Source: Cyrtodaria siliqua (taxonomy: Eukaryota; Mollusca; Bivalvia; Adapedonta; Hiatellidae). From it: 64,000 bases of DNA. Shown piece by piece: positions 1 to 10,923 of this stretch. The stretch is taken from contig JAWPHD010001806.1 in NCBI GenBank assembly GCA_037043455.1, forward strand, positions 229,274 through 293,273, given 5' to 3'. Each line of letters begins with the position of its first letter. Within the stretch, counting starts at the first letter, position 1. The position numbers and the translations under genes are program-made. Under the pieces are notes generated by a model. The model saw nothing but the letters and a program-made list of their open reading frames with translations. It did not search any database and had not been told where the DNA came from.

Positions 1-600
1 GTACATTGAGATAAAATATGGAGAACGGGCCTAGAACCTTCTCACCCTGAACTGCAAAGTTGCTGCAAATTCTATTGTAGTTCAAGAACAACCTCTGCCA
101 CAAACCACCCATCCCACTCCTTTCAGTTGTTTTCATGTCTTTTCAAGCAATTGATTGAATTTGGCAGACATTTTTTTTTTCTTTAAAGTAGTTATCTCAC
201 CAACAACAGCCACATTTTACAACATAATTATTTACACTGTTTCTAAACCTGCTGATGATGCGATATATACATAACTTACATATTTTGAGAATCCAAACTC
301 TATGATGCAATATAAACGGCTTTTAACAAGCCAGGCCAGGCCAAACCTGAAAACTTGTGCATTGAATTAAGAGTTACCAACTCATAATTCATTTTACGCA
401 TATTCAATCACGTGTTATCATAAGTATTTCAAGAACCAGTGAAAATCCTATACTTTTAATCGACACATAATACACTATTATATAACCTGAACACCTGGAT
501 AGAGTTTTGATAAACGGTTTTGTAACTTGCAGTTTTGTCATCATTTGGCAGGTTTAAGTTTCTTTAAATTCTATCTTTTTCTAATTTTCCAAATGGCTGC
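1..600. other. no gene seen
   Basis: I see AT-rich sequence with short T runs and no reading frame, RNA gene or repeat unit that recurs elsewhere in the window. A 98-codon frame beginning near 527 runs into the repeats at 618-820 and has no recognisable motif. Confidence 0.5.
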
Positions 601-617
601 CCAGACTTACATGTATC

Positions 618-736
618 TAGGGGGAGTGAGAGGTGAAGCCACTATATTACCGCTCATGAACAGACTCAATAAAACTGAGTCTGCTACTTTTCTTTCTTGT
701 TTGCATTTGTTACTAACAATGCTTTTTAGTATTTAT
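618..736 (+). repeat. dispersed repeat with GACTCAATAAAACTGAGTC palindrome, copy 1
   Basis: This segment opens with CTAGGGGGAGTGAGAGGTG and contains the perfect palindrome GACTCAATAAAACTGAGTC, followed by a CT-rich stretch ending in TTGTTA. The same order recurs at 1164-1545, where an ATTACGTGG MITE sits between the first block and the palindrome. The pair shows the older repeat and the MITE are separate units. Confidence 0.6.
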
Positions 737-1020
737 CATTACGTGGTCCAAATATTAACTTTCATACCCCGTCCAACCCCTTCTCCAAGAAGCAAAAATG
801 GGGTTGGCTGGGGTATGAAATAAAATCTTAATTTTGGCATAAAAATTTGGCATATTGTAAAATTAAATTATTTAATAGGTAATTTGAAACAGTTTACTTC
901 ATATTTTCAGTAAAAAATGTTTTTTAAATATTTTTTTTTATTATTGAAATACACATTATAAAATCCTGCTAATATAAGCTTCCCCATTGCTTAATGGAAT
1001 TAAGGCAGCACCATGTAATG
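737..1020 (+). mobile_element. ATTACGTGG-type MITE, copy 1
   Basis: A 284-bp unit begins CATTACGTGGTCC and ends with the imperfect inverse, CACCATGTAATG. Its interior has CCAACCCCTTCTCCAAGAAG, a T-rich centre, and GGAATTAAGGC near the far end. The same unit recurs at 1185-1464 on this strand and at 34909-35202 and 39424-39693 on the other strand, always in different surroundings. No coding capacity is seen, so it is called a non-autonomous TIR element. Superfamily is not assigned because no clean target duplication is visible. Confidence 0.75.
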
Positions 1021-1184
1021 TTGACATTAACACTAGCGTTTGTTTAAAAGTCGCCCAAACTATAAATCAGAAATATTTTTATTTACTGGTCATTTGGGAT
1101 CATCAAGCTCAATCTTTAATTGTCACTGCCACTCACTCCAGGCTTTAAAGTAGAATACTGCTAGGGGGTCTGAGAGGTGTTGCA

Positions 1185-1464
1185 CATTACGTCGTCCGAG
1201 CATTAACTTTCACACCCAAACCAACCTCTTCTCCAAGAAGTGAAAATGAGGTATGCTGGGATATGAAATAAAACCTTAATTTTGGCTTAAAAATGTTTGC
1301 ATATTGTAAAATTAAATGTTATAGGTAATTTTTAACATTTCTAACACATTCTTTTTAGTAAAAAATGTTTTTAAACATGTTTTATTGTCGAAAAATCTGT
1401 TATAAAATTCTGCTAATATAAGCTTTCTCATCGTTGAATAGAATTAGGGCTGGACCACATAATG
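1185..1464 (+). mobile_element. ATTACGTGG-type MITE, copy 2
   Basis: This second same-strand copy is about 280 bp and runs from CATTACGTCGTCC to GGACCACATAATG. It interrupts the CTAGGGGG...GACTCAATAAAACTGAGTC repeat, whose uninterrupted form lies at 618-736, so it arrived after that repeat. Confidence 0.75.
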
Positions 1465-1550
1465 AAGTTGTTTTTCCTCTCATAACGGACTCAATAAAAC
1501 TGAGTCTGGTACTTTTTTCTCTTGTTTGTGTTTGTTACTTCCAACGCAGG
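1465..1550 (+). repeat. dispersed repeat with GACTCAATAAAACTGAGTC palindrome, copy 2 (distal part)
   Basis: Following the MITE, the palindrome and its CT-rich tail continue with the same order as at 653-715. Confidence 0.55.
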
Positions 1551-1645
1551 CCCATAGCTATGCTAACGAACACCGAGGCAGTTGCCTCGGTAGAAATTTG
1601 GAAAGGTACCAAACATTGAAGTAGGTATTCCAATGGGATATCAAA
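1551..1645 (+). repeat. dispersed GAGGCAGTTGCCTCGG repeat, left part, split by element A1
   Basis: The block holds GAGGCAGTTGCCTCGG and AAGGTACCAAACATTGAAG. A related copy lies at 39091-39423 and a short reverse-strand piece at 26580-26640. Its continuation here is at 3091-3255. In the 39-kb copy the two halves are joined, so element A1 (1646-3090) has inserted into this repeat. Confidence 0.65.
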
Positions 1646-2989
1646 CAAGAGGTCAATGACCTTGAAGCTCTACTGATAGGTTTTTGATAGCTAGATCAGC
1701 ATTCCATTCATCAGCATTCAGTTTCATGAAAATCCGTCAAGTAGTTTCAGAGGAGTAGTCGCTACAAATAGTCATTATATAACTCTATGTAAACGAAGAT
1801 GGCCGCTGACAGCCATGTTTAACATCAAATCAAAACGATTTTTGACAAGGACCAAAATCATGTCACGGTGATCATTATAGAAAAAGTCCCATATCAATAT
1901 CACTTACAGTTTTCAAGAAGTAGTCGCTACAAACTTGTTTTTTGAAAATATATTTTTAGCCGTGGCGGCCACCTTGAATTTCCGGCGGACCTGAAGTTTG
2001 CTAGGATCAATAAAACATCAAGAGCAACATTCGTGTGAAGTTTCATGAAAATCCGTCGCGTAGTTTCAGAGGAGTAGTCGCTACAAGTTTTCATTATATA
2101 ACTCTACGTAAACAAAGATAAGCCATGTTTAACGTCGAAACAAAATATTTTTTGACAAGGATCAACATCATGTCATACTGATCATTTTAGGAAAAGACGC
2201 AATGTCAATATCACTTATAGTTTTCAAGAAGTAGTCACTACAAACTTGATTTTTGAAAAAAGAATTATGGCCATGGCGGCCACCTTAAATTTCCGGCCGA
2301 TCTGAAATTTTGCTAGGATCAATTAGACATCAAGAGCAACATTCCTGTGAAGTTTCATGAAAATCTGTCAAGTAGTTTCAGAGGAGTAGTCGCTACAAGT
2401 TTTCATTATATAACTCTATGTAAACAAAGATGGCCGCTGGCGTCCATGTTTAATATCGCATCAAAATAATTTTCAACAAGGATCAACATCATTCCATATT
2501 GATCATTTTAGAAAAAGTCCCATATCAATATCACTTATAGTTTTCAAGAAGTAGTCGCTACAAACTTGTTTTTTGAAAATCGATTTTTATCTTTGGCGGC
2601 CATCTTGAATTTCCGACCAACCTGAAATGTTGCTAGGATCATTAAGACATCAAGAGCAACATTCCTGTGAAGTTTCATGGAAATCCGTCGAGTAGTTTCA
2701 GAGGAGTAGTCACTACAATTTTTTACTAAATACCTCTATTTAAAAAAAGATGGCCACTCAGGCAGCCATGTTTAACGTCGAATCAAAATGATTTTCGACA
2801 AAGACCAACATCATGTCATGCTAATCATTTTAGAAAAAAACCCGTATCAATATCACATCTTGGATTTCACATCAACATGAATTTTTGCTAGGACAACTGG
2901 ACTTCATGGGCAACATTTCTGTAAAGTTTCATGAAAATCCATTCAGTAGTTTCAGAGGAGTAGTTGCTACAAAAAACCGTTAACGGACG

Positions 2990-3031
<42 letters not shown>

Positions 3032-3090
3032 TAGACGACGGACACCGCACCACGGCATAAGCTCTGCTGATCTCTGATCAGTAGAGATAA
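1646..3090 (+). mobile_element. pearl/Helentron-like tandem-repeat element, family A, copy A1
   Basis: The element starts CAAGAGGTCAATGACCTTGA, then AGCTCTACTGAT, then about four units of roughly 315 bp. Each unit carries GTTTCATGAAAATCCGTC, GTAGTCGCTACAA and AAGATGGCCGCTGGC. The array runs into an ACGG/GACA microsatellite (2985-3040) and ends in the hairpin CTGATCtctGATCAG followed by TAGAGATAA. The 5' AGCTCTACTGAT pairs with ATCAGTAGAG near the 3' end. Comparison with 39091-39423 gives an empty site, so both ends are placed within a few bases. No protein is encoded. The architecture matches oyster 'pearl' and HINE-type elements; the assignment is inference. Confidence 0.75.
1650..1662. promoter_or_regulatory. 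perfect IR1 half-site palindrome in family A 5' end
   Basis: AGGTCAATGACCT is AGGTCA and its inverse with one spacer base, the IR1 form bound by some nuclear receptors such as FXR/RXR and EcR/USP. It is identical at 11636-11648, 16375-16387 and 20513-20525. It is also the stem of the element's 5' hairpin, so conservation may serve transposition instead. Binding is not shown. Confidence 0.35.
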
Positions 3091-3255
3091 TAAAATCACA
3101 TAAATAGACTTGAATTATAATTGTCTAACTAAAAACTGAAAATCTTGCCCTGGAATGCACCAACAGTACAATGCAGGAAATCACAAGTTAGAGATAAACA
3201 GTTTTTTACCGGGGTACATGTCCGTAGGCCTCTCTAGGAAGGGATTTGCAACGGA
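3091..3255 (+). repeat. dispersed repeat, right part, resumed after element A1
   Basis: AATTGTCTAACT, then GGAATGCACCAACAGTACAATGC and GGGATTTGCAACGG follow in the same order as at 39217-39735, where the spacer differs and holds a MITE. This is the downstream half of the repeat begun at 1551. Confidence 0.55.
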
Positions 3256-3985
3256 TCCCTTTTTCAGTATTTATTGATTTGTCACTATGTCGCTATGTTT
3301 CTTCATATTCTAACAAACATTTTATTGATGCATGTAAGCGATGACACGTAACGGCAAAGCGCCAAACATATTGCTGGATTAATTCAAAACCAAAAATGTT
3401 TTATTGCTCTGTGTAGATAGAATTTCAAAGCTTTGCATTAATGCAACTTTCAAGCAATGGAGACACAGATCACAATTAAAATTTGTGCGTTAAGTTTCGC
3501 ACAAGATTGTCTGACAGAACAAAACATGCAGTCCCTGTCTAAGAAGTGGATACATTTCTCTGAGTTTCCACAGTAATGAATGGTCTTACTCAATGGACTG
3601 TTTTTTTGTTTTATTACCAAATGCACAAAATGCACATTTGTAAACCCGCAAATTGTCTCTCAGTGGATTCAGTGCAAATAAACATTAGTAGTATTGTGGA
3701 ACACCCCAATAATTGATTACATCTTTTGATGAATTTTACTAAAAAATATTTCATCATTATATACTGTTAGATTTTTAATTATTTTTAATAGAATGTATAA
3801 CTAGAAGGGTTTCTCACATAATGCAAAATGCCTTCTGAATCGATGGTCATATGAATAGCTGTGGGGTGGGAGGTGGGGCTGGAGAGGGGGGTGGTGGTAT
3901 GGCTTTTTGGATTTATGGGGCACACAACTAAACTAGAACTATCTATTGAAGTGATTAATACCCCTGCAATTTGATACACACCCTA
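3256..3985. other. no gene seen
   Basis: Unique-looking AT-rich sequence with a short G-rich tract near 3862-3895. Short frames of about 60 codons here show no motif or codon pattern that supports a gene. Confidence 0.45.
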
Positions 3986-4155
3986 TGATGAAATGAGCAT
4001 CTCCACTTGATACTGATGCATCTAACAACATTTAGTCTCAACCCATCAAGAGGTTATGGAGGAATATGGCAGACATTATTTTTGTGTGAAAATATTCAAA
4101 GGGCCATAACTATGTCACAAATCATCAAACGGGAACATGATGTTGATATTCACCC
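3986..4155 (+). repeat. array units of the 'catctccactt' type, left of the inverted-repeat element
   Basis: GCATCTCCACTTGATACTGATG, GGTTATGGAGGAATATGG and AAAGGGCCATAACT recur at 6120-6406 and in the final array at 63000-63850. The 1.96-kb inverted-repeat element interrupts this array. Confidence 0.6.
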
Positions 4156-6119
4156 TTTTGCCATTATCAAATCTCGCTCTAGTTTTTCGTGAGATTTCGA
4201 GTTCGGGGTGTCTCAACACTAACTCTGTATAATGAATATACAGTGTTTATTTGTTTTAGACAAATTTTAGAATGTATCATGCAAAAATATTGTGCGAGTG
4301 CTGTTTCTAGGTGTGTTAGTAATATAAACTGTCAGACTATTGACCTTTTCTGGGTAAAATGGCTTTTTTATTGCCATTATAATGATACCTTGAAACTGAA
4401 AGTAGATATAGAAGTGCGCCACGGTTACTCAAATAGCATACTCCTCGCGTTTCGTAAATTATTTAAAGTAATTAGCTTTACTTATTACACTTAAATAAGT
4501 AAGTCCCTGCATTTAAATTATATTTAACAAGTTATATATATATAACTTTCTTGTAAACAGGAACGGTTCATTAATCTTTTCTACCAGTAGTTTGAGAGTC
4601 CAATGCTGTGCATGCTGAGTTTTAAATTCACTTCTTAAGTATAAAATCTTCATAAAAGTATATTCCACAAACGAATATGTATTGCAAAGAGTCATTTACT
4701 GTTGATAATTGTTACGACAATTATTATGTAAAATAATTAACAGGACTCTGCAATATATTGTTATTCCTACCACAGTATAAGATTTCATAAATCATAGGAC
4801 CTACATAGATATATAGCTATGCCAAAAACAATTAATTGAACAGTTGCTGATGTTGAGTTTATGGCAGGTTGTTTATTGCAATCAATCAACAGATAAAGGG
4901 TTTCTCCAATAGTAATAATGCGGTACCCCTAGGCTAATTGGCTGTCCAAAGCAGGATGTTTGTTTAGATCAAAGAGGCCATAAATCACAAACATTGGCTA
5001 CCTGTGGTGTGTTGACATCATATATATATACAGTATATATTGTGTAATATTTTAATTTTCAATTTTATGTATTATGTATAAAGTGGGAAAGCTGTTTGTA
5101 GTTATGTTATTAATATGAGCTGTCAGACATTGAATTTGCCAGTGTTAAATGTGGTGTTTATTTGTAATTATGATATTTTGAATCCGAAAGTAGGTAGCTG
5201 TTCCTGACGTTATTCGAAGATCATAATTATTGTGTTTCTTAAAATGATTTAAAAGTTTGTTTATCTGCAAGACAGATGGAATATGTGACATGAAATACAT
5301 AATTTCGATTTAAATAACAAACAAGCATGTAACAGATTCTTTTTCTTTTTTTTTGACAAATCCGACTGAACATAATCTATTTGTAATGTGTTTAGTTTCA
5401 CAAATGCATACATTTAAATAAAATTGAATTGAAAACAGGTAGCTGAAGTTATTTTTTTACCCTCGCCGTATGCACCAATTAAAATAAGACACAATTATAG
5501 TATATCTCTGATGTCAACACACCACGCGCAGCCAGTGTTTGTGATTTATGGCCTCTTTGATCGAAGCAAACATCCTGCTTTGGACAGCCAATTAGCCACG
5601 GGGTATCGCATTATTACTATTGGAGAAACCCTTCATCTTTTGATTGCAATAAACAACATGCAAATAAAACCCAACATAAGCGACTGTTCAATTACTTGTT
5701 TGATTTATGAATGAAATATAAAATATTTTGCAGAGTTCTGTTAATTATTTTATCTATGCGGTAACAATTATCAACAGTATATTAATATTTAATACTTTTG
5801 CGATACATATTCGCTTGTGGAATATAATTAAGTGTAATAAGTAAAGTTAATTACTATAATAATTTATGAAACACGAGGATTCTGATCTTTCATTATAATG
5901 GAAATAAAAAAGCCATTTTACCCAGAAAAGGTCAATATTCTGACAGTTTATATGACTAACACAACTAGAAACAGCACTTGCATGATATTTTTGCATGATA
6001 CGCTCTAAATTGTGTCTAAAACAAATAAACACTGTATATTCACTATACAGAGTTAGTGTTGAGACACCCCGAACTCGAAATCTCGCGAAAAACGAGAGCG
6101 AGATTTGATAGTGGCAAAA
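4156..6119. mobile_element. 1.96-kb long-inverted-repeat (foldback) element
   Basis: The left end TTTTGCCATTATCAAATCTC is matched at the right end by GATTTGATAGTGGCAAAA, and the match continues inward as imperfect inverted arms: about 4156-5035 on the left and 5495-6119 on the right. Landmarks shared in inverse order include GTTCGGGGTGTCTCAAC, GGTAAAATGGCTTTTTTA, GGTTTCTCCAATAGTAATAA and TTGGCTGTCCAAAGCAGGAT. The left arm has about 250 extra bases near 4500-4640. The spacer (5040-5260) holds a third, more diverged copy of the CTGTCAGAC...GCTTTTTTATTG block. Mirror-image short frames in the two arms (4189-4494 plus, 5847-6032 minus) are consequences of the symmetry. No transposase is seen and no clean target duplication. 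Confidence 0.8.
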
Positions 6120-6406
6120 TCGAGAATGCGCATCTCCACTTCATCCTGCCAAAGTTTCGTGAAAACCAAACCAGGGGTTATGGAGGATAATGCGGACAAC
6201 ATTTTGTGTGAAAACATTCACATTCAAATGGCCATTATAAACTCTTTCAAAAACCATTGAACCAGAATGAGATGAAATTATGCAAATCTCCACTTCATAC
6301 TGACATTTTTCAGCACATTGGGTTAAAAAACCCATCAAGGGTTTATGCAGAATTGACACGGACAAGATTTTTGCGCGAAAATATTCAAAGGGCCTAACTC
6401 CATCAA
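6120..6406 (+). repeat. array units of the 'catctccactt' type, right of the inverted-repeat element
   Basis: This resumes the units left at 4155: GCGCATCTCCACTTCAT, GGTTATGGAGGATAATGCGG and CATTATAAACTC. It is directly followed by the 5' end of family B at 6407. Confidence 0.6.
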
Positions 6407-7560
6407 CAAGAGGCCCAAGAGGGCCTGTGGATGCTCTACTTGCTAAAATGGCTCTTATATCAAGGGTTGTCATCATAAAATTCCAATCGTTAAAACAAAA
6501 TAACTGTTGTGCCTCGAGTCCATAAATAACCATACTAAATTAGAACTGGGGTTGTTTTTAGTAAAAACAAATGTCTCCCCTACAGCAGAAAGGCCCATAA
6601 ATCCGTCAAAAATCTGAACTAGTCCAGATAAAGTTTGTCTATTAAAATGTTTTAAAGAGCCATAACTCCATCAAATATCATTCAACCGGAACACGACAAT
6701 GAAATGTGCAACTAGGCTTGGTACTGATCATTCCTGCAGTTTCATTGAAATCCAGCCAGAGGTTCGGAAAAACTAGTCCAGATAAAGTTTGTGTATAAGG
6801 GGCCATAACTCTGTCAAAAATCATTAAACCGGAACTAGGCTTGGTACTGATCATTCCTACCAAGTTTCGTTGAAATCCAGCCTGGAGTTCAGGAGAACCG
6901 TAGTAGTCTGTAAAATGTTTGTGTTTTAAAACATTTAAAGGGCCATTACTCCTAAAAAAAAAGAATCATTCAACGGAACACGGTGACAATATGCACAACT
7001 AGGTTTTAAACTGATCATCCTTGCAACATTTCGCTGAAATCCATCCAGGAGTTCAGAAGAGACTAGTCTGGACAATGTTTCTTGTATTAAAACATATAAA
7101 GGACCATATCTCTGCCAAAAATCATTCAACCGGAACACGGCGAATATAGGCACAACTAGGCTTGATACTGATCATCCTTGCCAAGTTTCGTTGAAATCCA
7201 GCCAGTACGGATTCAGCAGAACTCGTCCAGACAAAGTTTGTGTATTAAAACTTTTAAAGGGCCATAACTCTGCCAAAAATCTTTCAACCGGAACACAGTG
7301 ATGATAGTAAACTAGACTTGGTACTGATCATCTCTGCCAGGTTTCGCTGAAATCCGCCCTGGGGTTCAGGAGAACTGGTGCAGACAGGCCATAACTCCAC
7401 CAACAATCATTTACATATAACATGAAAATATGCACAACAAGGTTTGATACTGATCATCCTTGCCAAGTTTCATTGAATCTGGCCAGGGGTTCAGCAGAAC
7501 TAGTCTTTACAAATTATGTGTAATAAAACCTTTAAAGGGCCATTATTAACTTCAACGCAA
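6407..7560 (+). mobile_element. pearl-like element, family B, copy B1 (3' end not seen)
   Basis: The 5' end CAAGAGGCCCAAGAGGGCCT is a hairpin (AGGCCC/GGGCCT), followed by GTGGATGCTCTACT. The body has about six units of 150-160 bp, each with GGGCCATAACTCTGCCAAAAA, CAACCGGAACACGG, CTTGGTACTGATCATCC, AAGTTTCGTTGAAATCC and AGTTTGTGTATTAAAAC. A GTTGTGCCTCGAGTCC block near 6509 links it to the arrays at 9170-9640. No ACGG tract or 3' hairpin closes it, so it is truncated. Confidence 0.65.
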
Positions 7561-8000
7561 ATCATTCAAAACAGTCTTTTAAATCATTTTAGAATTCTTT
7601 TTATTTTTAGAATTGTGTATTTACCTCATTACTCAATGTCCAGTAAAACCTCAGTGTGTTCTGAGAATGTATTTATGAGCTTTAAATTATCTGGTTTCAT
7701 TCAGTGAACCAATCAGAATGCTTCATTCATATTTTTATTTGGTTGTTTCTATCATGACATCACTTTCTGGTAGTTACTCGCAGGCTGATCTAGGTTTACA
7801 ATGGACGCAAGGGCTATTATATCTTGTTTTAAGCGGGTTAAGGGTTAACTTCAGTATTACCAGTATATATATACAGCTCAATTCCTTGTAACTTAAATTT
7901 ATTCTGTGGTGGGGGAGGTGGGGTGCAATCTTGAGCGGTGGGCTAGAGGGTCTGGGGATATGTTTATTTCTGCATGGCATTTGGTGAATTCTGGTTGGGT
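7561..8000. other. no gene seen; short shared repeat at 7770-7835
   Basis: GTTTACAATGGACGCAA with nearby TACTCGCAGG resembles GTTTACAACGGACGCAA at 24530-24545 with TGCGAGTTACTC. This is probably a small dispersed repeat. Nothing else supportable is present. Confidence 0.4.
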
Positions 8001-8284
8001 AATATAGGAATCAGTCGGCTGTCCAGTCAGTCTGTAGGTCTGTTCAAAATCTTGTCCGTGTTATTTCTCCATTAGCCCATGGAGGATTTTCACGAAACTT
8101 GACTAGGAGCATCAGTAAGAAATGGTCTCATTTTGGTTCAATGATTTTTGACCGTGTTATGGCCCTTTGATATTTTTACACAAAAATCATATCCAAGCTA
8201 TTTTTCCATAACCCCTGATAGATTTTCACGAAACTTAATGAGAAGCATCAGTATGATGACAGTACAGTCTCGTTCAATGGTTTT
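8001..8284 (-). repeat. inverted array units of the 'catctccactt' type
   Basis: TTTCACGAAACTTGAC, GAGCATCAGTA, GTTCAATGATTTTTGACC and GTTATGGCCCTTTGA are the reverse complement of units seen at 6120-6400. Two partial units occur before a family-type 3' end at 8285. Confidence 0.55.
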
Positions 8285-8920
8285 TTAGCTCTACTGGCGA
8301 AAGGCCAGTAGGGCTTATGCCATGGTATTTTGTCCGTTGCCTTCCATCGTCTGTTAACTTTTTGATGTCAACACTCTAGCACCTTCACAGCTTACACGCA
8401 AAATTTGATGTGAAACAGACACATGTTAAGGGCTATCAGAATTTGGGTTCCATGGGAGCCCAAGGGTTACAGGAGCCAAAATTACTTAAGCAGCCCTTAA
8501 GATAATGCTATAAGGAAGCTAATGGCCAAATTTGGTTGTGCTAGGGTAAGAATTGTAAGAGATATAGACTTGTAAACACAGCCCTTAAGTTAATGCTATA
8601 AGGAAGCTAATGGCCAAATTTGGTTGTGCTAGGGTAAGAATTGTAAGAGATATAGACTTGTAAACACAGTTTACACGCACAATTTGATGGGAGCTCATGG
8701 GTTACAGGAACCAAAATTGCTTAAGCAGCCCTTAAGATAATGCTATAAGGAAGTCCATGGCCAAATTTTGTTGTGCTAGGGTAAGAAATGTAAGAGATAT
8801 AGACTTGTAAACACAGCTTACACGCAAACCTTGATGTGGGACACCGACGCCGACGCCAACGCCGACGCCGACCCCAGGGTGATTACATAAGCTCTCTTAT
8901 TCTTCGAATAGTCAAGCTAA
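8285..8920. mobile_element. element D, with 3'-type termini at both ends
   Basis: On the minus strand the left edge reads ACTGGCctttcGCCAGT then AGAGCTAA, a typical 3' hairpin end. On the plus strand the right edge reads TTATTCttcGAATAG, then TCAAGCTAA, preceded by a CCGACG microsatellite (8843-8876). Between them a unit of about 92 bp with CCCTTAAGATAATGCTATAA and TTGGTTGTGCTAGGGTAAG is present three times (8487-8578, 8579-8669, 8728-8817); the first two are nearly identical. Either two elements abut with their 5' parts lost, or one rearranged element has two 3' ends. Confidence 0.5.
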
Positions 8921-9170
8921 TTATAATGATCCAAACAGTTTCTCTTGGGCCATTTTGGTGTTTTTATACGCAATCCTGGCCTTTAAGATTTAAGTGTAAC
9001 ATTAATGTTGAACATATCAGATCTGATAAGCAGGTCAAGGTCAGCAAATGACCTATATGTATTTCTGGTTTTAAATTATAGCAAGAAGTCTGAAGACTGT
9101 TTGTAATAGCTTCAAAGGATTTGAGCTGCTGTGCATTTGAGGGTGCCTAGACGTTGAATATGAATCAATA

Positions 9171-10267
9171 TTTTGTTTTTATTACTTGCTATATATTTTC
9201 ATACCTGATATGGATAGATAAAATGAAAGGAGCCACTTTATGCAGGAGGTCACAACCCATTTTATATATGTTGTGCCTCGAGTCCATCAATGACCATATC
9301 AAATTGGAATCAAAACCATTCATATTTGGACACAATATGCCATTTGTTGTGGTTTTTACCTGATTTCCCTGTATGGAGCCCCCCGAGGATGGAGCCAAAA
9401 TATGAAAACTTATTGAAAACAAATCCACACCAAAAATGAACTTGAAATCTCAAAGGAGTACAGAAGGAATTAACATCACAAGCCAGAAACTTGCAGTTGT
9501 AAATTACTGGAAGTTCTCCAAATTTTACTCCTGTAGAGACGCCCCTTAATGCTGTAAGTCAAAACCAGTTTAATATATGTTGTGCCTCGAGTCCCTAAAC
9601 GACCACACCAAACTAGAATCATAACCATTCACATCTTTACAAGAGGAGTAATTTTTTGTGAATTTTGACCCAATATTGATATTAACACTCTATGAATGTT
9701 TGGTAAAGATCAAATAATAAATGAAGATGCTAGAGAGTTCACAAGGCAGCTAGAAAATGAAATTTTTCAGGAAAAAACATGATCGGATTTGACTGATTTT
9801 CAAACTTGTCCAAGCTTTCATTGACATTAAACAATCTGTGCAAGTTCGGTAAAGATCAAATAAAAATGAAGGTGCTAGAGTGTTCAAAAGGCAAAAAGCG
9901 TCATTTTTCAGCAAATCAAGGTCCATAACTCCGGTGAAACCAATCAGATCTGGCTGTTTTTCAAACTTGTCCAAGATTTTATTGATATTAACAACCTAGT
10001 AAAGATTGGATGAAAAATGAAGGCCCTATCATCTCAACGAGACAAAATATAGAAGTTTTAACTAAATCAAGGGCCATAACTCTGGCATTACTGGTCCGAC
10101 CTGGATGGTTTTCGAACTTGTCTGAGCCTTCATCGATATTAACAATTTGGTAAAGTTTGGTAAAGATCGGATGAAAAACAAAGTCCCTATCTTCTGAACG
10201 AGGCAAAAGTTAATGACGATGGAAGACTGACGACGGACAACTCGTCATGCCATAAGCTCTTCTGGCC
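9171..10267 (+). mobile_element. pearl-like array, mixed B/C units with a family C 3' end
   Basis: GTTGTGCCTCGAGTCC occurs near 9270 and 9580. From about 9650 the units become family C: CAAGGTCCATAACTCC, GGTTTTCGAACTTGTC and GGTAAAGATCGGATGAAAAA. The end has GACGATGGAAGACTGACGACGGACAACTCG, CATAAGCTCTTCTGGCC, then GTCGGCCGTAGA, a hairpin of the usual position with a decayed terminus. No protein is encoded. Confidence 0.55.
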
Positions 10268-10507
10268 GTCGGCCGTAGAATGCGGAGAAAATGCGGAAAT
10301 TATGCGGAAACAGTGCGGAAAAAGACAATTTTTACCACAAATTTGTTACATCAGGCTGCGGAAAAGTTGCTTGAATGCGGAGAAAATGTGGAAAAATGGC
10401 ACTTAGACAAATTATGGTCGCAGAAAATTAACTTAAGAGTATTCACAATGCGGAAATTTGGGACTAAGAAAATCCAACATGCGGAAATTTGGACTTAGAC
10501 ATACGTG

Positions 10508-10645
10508 CATGACGTCAGATAACCTTACGTACAATAAACGCCGAGGGATTCCGCATTGATTTGCTCTATTGGTCATTGCCTAATAAAGCAAAATTGAATA
10601 GGCCACCCCTTTATTAGGCAGAAAAGTGCATATCTGCATGATAAA
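10508..10645 (+). repeat. dispersed GACGTCAGATAAC module, copy 1
   Basis: GCATGACGTCAGATAACCTT, AATAAACGCCGAGGGATTCC, CCCCTTTATTAGGCAGAAAA and GTGCATATCTGCATGAT recur in the same order and strand at 54178-54327. Both copies have a palindrome with GGCTCGGCAGA or its complement nearby. Confidence 0.65.
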
Positions 10646-10783
10646 ACAATTAAAGAAGTCCTCTTAGTTTTAATTAATAAATATAATATTTCAGGCAACA
10701 TTGCAAACAAAATAGTATCATCATTAGAAAATTATGGAAAATTATGGAATATTTAATATTAGGATAGATTGTAAGAATCTTTC

Positions 10784-10923
10784 ATGGGTATCTGGTGAAG
10801 ATAGGGAATTCCAACCCGAGTTATAAGTGTTTTTATCGGAACCCTCAGAACTGAGGCTCGGCAGAAGTTCCGATTAAAACATGTATACCGAGGGTTGGAT
10901 TTCCCTATCTGAACCCAATACCA
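10784..10923. repeat. 140-bp imperfect palindrome
   Basis: GATAGGGAATTCCAACCC on the left is mirrored by GGGTTGGATTTCCCTATC on the right, and TTTTATCGGAACC by GTTCCGATTAAAA. The centre is near CTGAGGCTCGGCAG. A transcript or single strand would form a long hairpin. Confidence 0.7.

Noticed and set aside
4189..6032. Similar proteins of 101 and 61 codons on opposite strands
   Set aside because: Their similarity comes from the inverted arms of the foldback element; neither resembles a known family.
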